From: Bacteroidaceae bacterium
Lineage (GTDB): Bacteria; Bacteroidota; Bacteroidia; Bacteroidales; Bacteroidaceae
Direction: 5' to 3'
DNA: 64,000 nucleotides
Assembly: GCA_017461345.1 (NCBI GenBank)
Contig: JAFTYP010000021.1
Span: 106,155 to 170,154 of the forward strand
A program made the translations under genes and the position numbers. The stretch's first letter is position 1, and the number at the start of each line of letters is the position of its first letter. Of this stretch, positions 63,969-64,000 are shown piece after piece. Under the pieces are notes generated by a model. The model did not search any database. It saw only the letters and a program-made list of their open reading frames with translations, and was not told the origin of the DNA.

Positions 63969-64000
63969 AAAGCGAATGACCTCCTGACAATATTGATGAA

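Noticed and set aside
1-64000. tRNA, rRNA, prophage or insertion sequence
   Set aside because: No tRNA-like TTCGAATCC arms, rRNA sequence, transposase or integrase was seen on either strand.

Overview
The window is a chromosomal segment of a Bacteroidales bacterium, most likely Prevotellaceae or a close relative. The evidence is consistent: repeated -7 boxes of the Bacteroidetes type (TAnnTTTG) before many genes, few Shine-Dalgarno sequences, the type IX secretion proteins PorU and PorV, Bacteroidetes-only families (DUF4468, DUF3078, DUF4924), two GH92 mannosidases, and a rplM-rpsI-rpsB-tsf ribosomal cluster. Base composition is moderate, except for a clearly AT-rich stretch at the right end (about 62.5-64 kb). 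I see no tRNA, rRNA, insertion sequence or CRISPR array.

Layout. 0-5.7 kb: a TolC/MacA/MacB-type export operon, here with separate ATPase and permease genes, followed by two small envelope genes. 5.7-12 kb: a GH43 hydrolase, endonuclease III, phosphoglycerate kinase, an orphan solute-binding lipoprotein and a TPR protein. 12.4-18.3 kb: a complete RND efflux operon (adaptor, pump, outer-membrane factor) closed by a strong terminator. 18.9-24.1 kb: GH92, then a divergent polysaccharide flippase and glycosyltransferase. 24.2-27.2 kb: rplM-rpsI-rpsB-tsf with two candidate RNA leaders. 27.5-34.8 kb: a FAH-family enzyme, porU-porV, ispF and an acyltransferase. 34.9-43.1 kb (minus): yidC, an S9 peptidase, an MFS transporter and a second GH92. 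43.2-49.1 kb: a DUF3078 protein, engB, lptD and an HD-domain protein. 49.1-57 kb: a DUF1846 protein, then a five-gene minus-strand operon (LysE-type exporter, DUF4924, RF3, Sua5/YrdC, ClC channel) and a ROK sugar kinase. 57-64 kb: a secreted protein with a possible sorting tail, a 1296-residue secreted multidomain protein, and an AT-rich pair of unrecognised genes reaching the window end.

Functionally most genes serve envelope biogenesis and export: LptD, YidC, PorU/PorV, two efflux systems, a flippase and glycosyltransferase, and secreted glycosidases and peptidase.

The most striking unexplained signal is non-coding. Nine intergenic arrays of mostly four or five units share an almost exact 22-bp period. 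Each unit has a near-palindromic 8-bp core: GGTTAACC in three arrays, and a CTGCAG, CACGTG or AACGTG type in six. All nine lie beyond the 3' end of at least one gene and none lies in a divergent promoter region. One array supplies the last codons and stop of a neighbouring gene.
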